DNA from: Flavobacteriales bacterium UBA5692
Lineage (GTDB): Bacteria > Bacteroidota > Bacteroidia > Flavobacteriales_D > Sanyastnellaceae
NCBI GenBank assembly: GCA_002420235.1
Contig: DIHQ01000176.1
Span: 1-7,262, forward strand
Length of the DNA: 7,262 bases
Direction: 5' to 3'
Positions 7,005 to 7,262 of the stretch are shown here, one piece after another. The position numbers were made by a program, and so were the translations under genes. The notes under the pieces were generated by a model. It ran no database searches. It had not been told where the DNA came from and saw only the letters and a list, made by a program, of their open reading frames with translations. Every line of letters begins with the position of its first letter. Position 1 is the first letter of the stretch.

Positions 7005-7262
7005 TACCAGTCTTTTTCGATCTTTTTCTTTTTGCCTTGGCTCTTGGCCTTCATTAATTTGGCCTGGACCTCTTCTTCGCTTCGTTCGAGGCTTTCTAAT
7101 ATACGCTCCATATCCTCTTTCGAAATTTGACCTTCGACCTGTTGAGGCTGTGGTTGGTCCTGCTCTTCCTTTTGGTCTTGTTGGTCTTGCTGGTCTTGCT
7201 GGTCTTGCTGGTCCTGTTGGTCCTGTTGGTCCTGTTGCTCCTGTTGGTCCTGTTGGTCCTGT
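7004..7262 (-). CDS. batC: BatC, C-terminal 85 residues (partial, 5' end off the right edge)
   Basis: The frame is open from the right edge to a TAA at 7006-7004, giving 85 residues. It has no start here and is translated from the reverse complement beginning at base 7261. The first 30 residues are ten Gln-Asp/Glu-Gln triplets. Residues 31-45 are KEEQDQPQPQQVEGQ. They are followed by ISKEDMERILESLERSEEEV, a helical segment, then a lysine-rich tail and the terminal EKDW. The ISKEDxxRxLExL helix, the Lys-rich stretch and the final KDW are characteristic of BatC. The usual N-terminal signal and TPR repeats of BatC would lie outside the window. The stop overlaps the batD ATG by one base (TAATG), so the two genes are probably translationally coupled. 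BatC is a periplasmic TPR protein of the Bat complex. Identity is strong because of synteny plus the tail motif. Confidence 0.85.
   Translation of the reverse strand, partial: QDQQDQQEQQDQQDQQDQQDQQDQQDQQDQKEEQDQPQPQQVEGQISKEDMERILESLERSEEEVQAKLMKAKSQGKKKKIEKDW
7172..7261 (-). repeat. 9-bp tandem repeat (10 units visible) encoding Gln-Asp-Gln in batC
   Basis: Ten consecutive 9-base units, read on the minus strand, encode Gln-Asp-Gln; the third is Gln-Glu-Gln. The distal units are mostly CAGGACCAA and the ones nearer the stop are CAAGACCAA or CAAGACCAG. The array reaches the right edge, so its true length is unknown. All units keep the reading frame. A variant copy (CAGGACCAA after KEE) lies a little further in at 7154-7162. 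The near identity at the DNA level suggests recent expansion by slippage or unequal recombination rather than protein-level selection alone. Confidence 0.95.

Noticed and set aside
7172..7261. Regular short repeats that might suggest a CRISPR array
   Set aside because: The units are 9 bases, directly abutting with no spacers, and they stay in frame within batC.

Overview
The window looks like chromosomal DNA from a member of the Bacteroidota, probably a marine or free-living Flavobacteriales-type bacterium. Three things point there. A Bat (Bacteroides aerotolerance) gene cluster is present. A large secreted protease ends in a type IX secretion system (T9SS) type A sorting domain. The starts lack Shine-Dalgarno sequences, and a Bacteroidota-style TTG/TAnnTTTG promoter can be proposed. 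The order is an inference; the phylum is well supported.

Layout from left to right. Positions 1-283 (minus) hold the N-terminal part of a secreted protein that starts with GTG and carries one dockerin/EF-hand-like calcium loop just after its signal peptide; it runs off the left edge. Positions 345-1406 (minus) encode a DUF3089 lipoprotein of the alpha/beta-hydrolase type with a GHSQGS nucleophile elbow. A 60-bp divergent spacer follows. Positions 1467-4505 (plus) encode a 1012-residue secreted zinc metalloprotease: an FTP propeptide, an M36/gluzincin-like catalytic domain with HEYGH and a downstream NEGYAD glutamate, accessory beta domains and a T9SS tail. This gene converges, with a 7-bp gap, on the right-hand block.

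Positions 4513-7262 (minus) are the distal end of a bat operon, transcribed right to left: batC (C-terminal 85 codons only, with a striking Gln-Asp-Gln repeat), batD (complete) and batE (complete). The reading frames are stitched together by TAATG and ATGA overlaps. The rest of the operon (typically moxR, a DUF58 gene, batA and batB) should lie beyond the right edge.

Functionally there are two units. The Bat proteins are envelope proteins that probably act as one complex with MoxR and vWA partners. The left part encodes exported proteins (secreted protease, lipoprotein hydrolase, dockerin-like secreted protein) that share a cell-envelope or secreted destination but show no clear pathway link. 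No RNA genes, CRISPR arrays, insertion sequences or phage genes were seen, and no gene-free stretch exceeds 300 bases. The least ordinary items are the single-loop dockerin-like N-terminus and the 9-bp repeat tract in batC.
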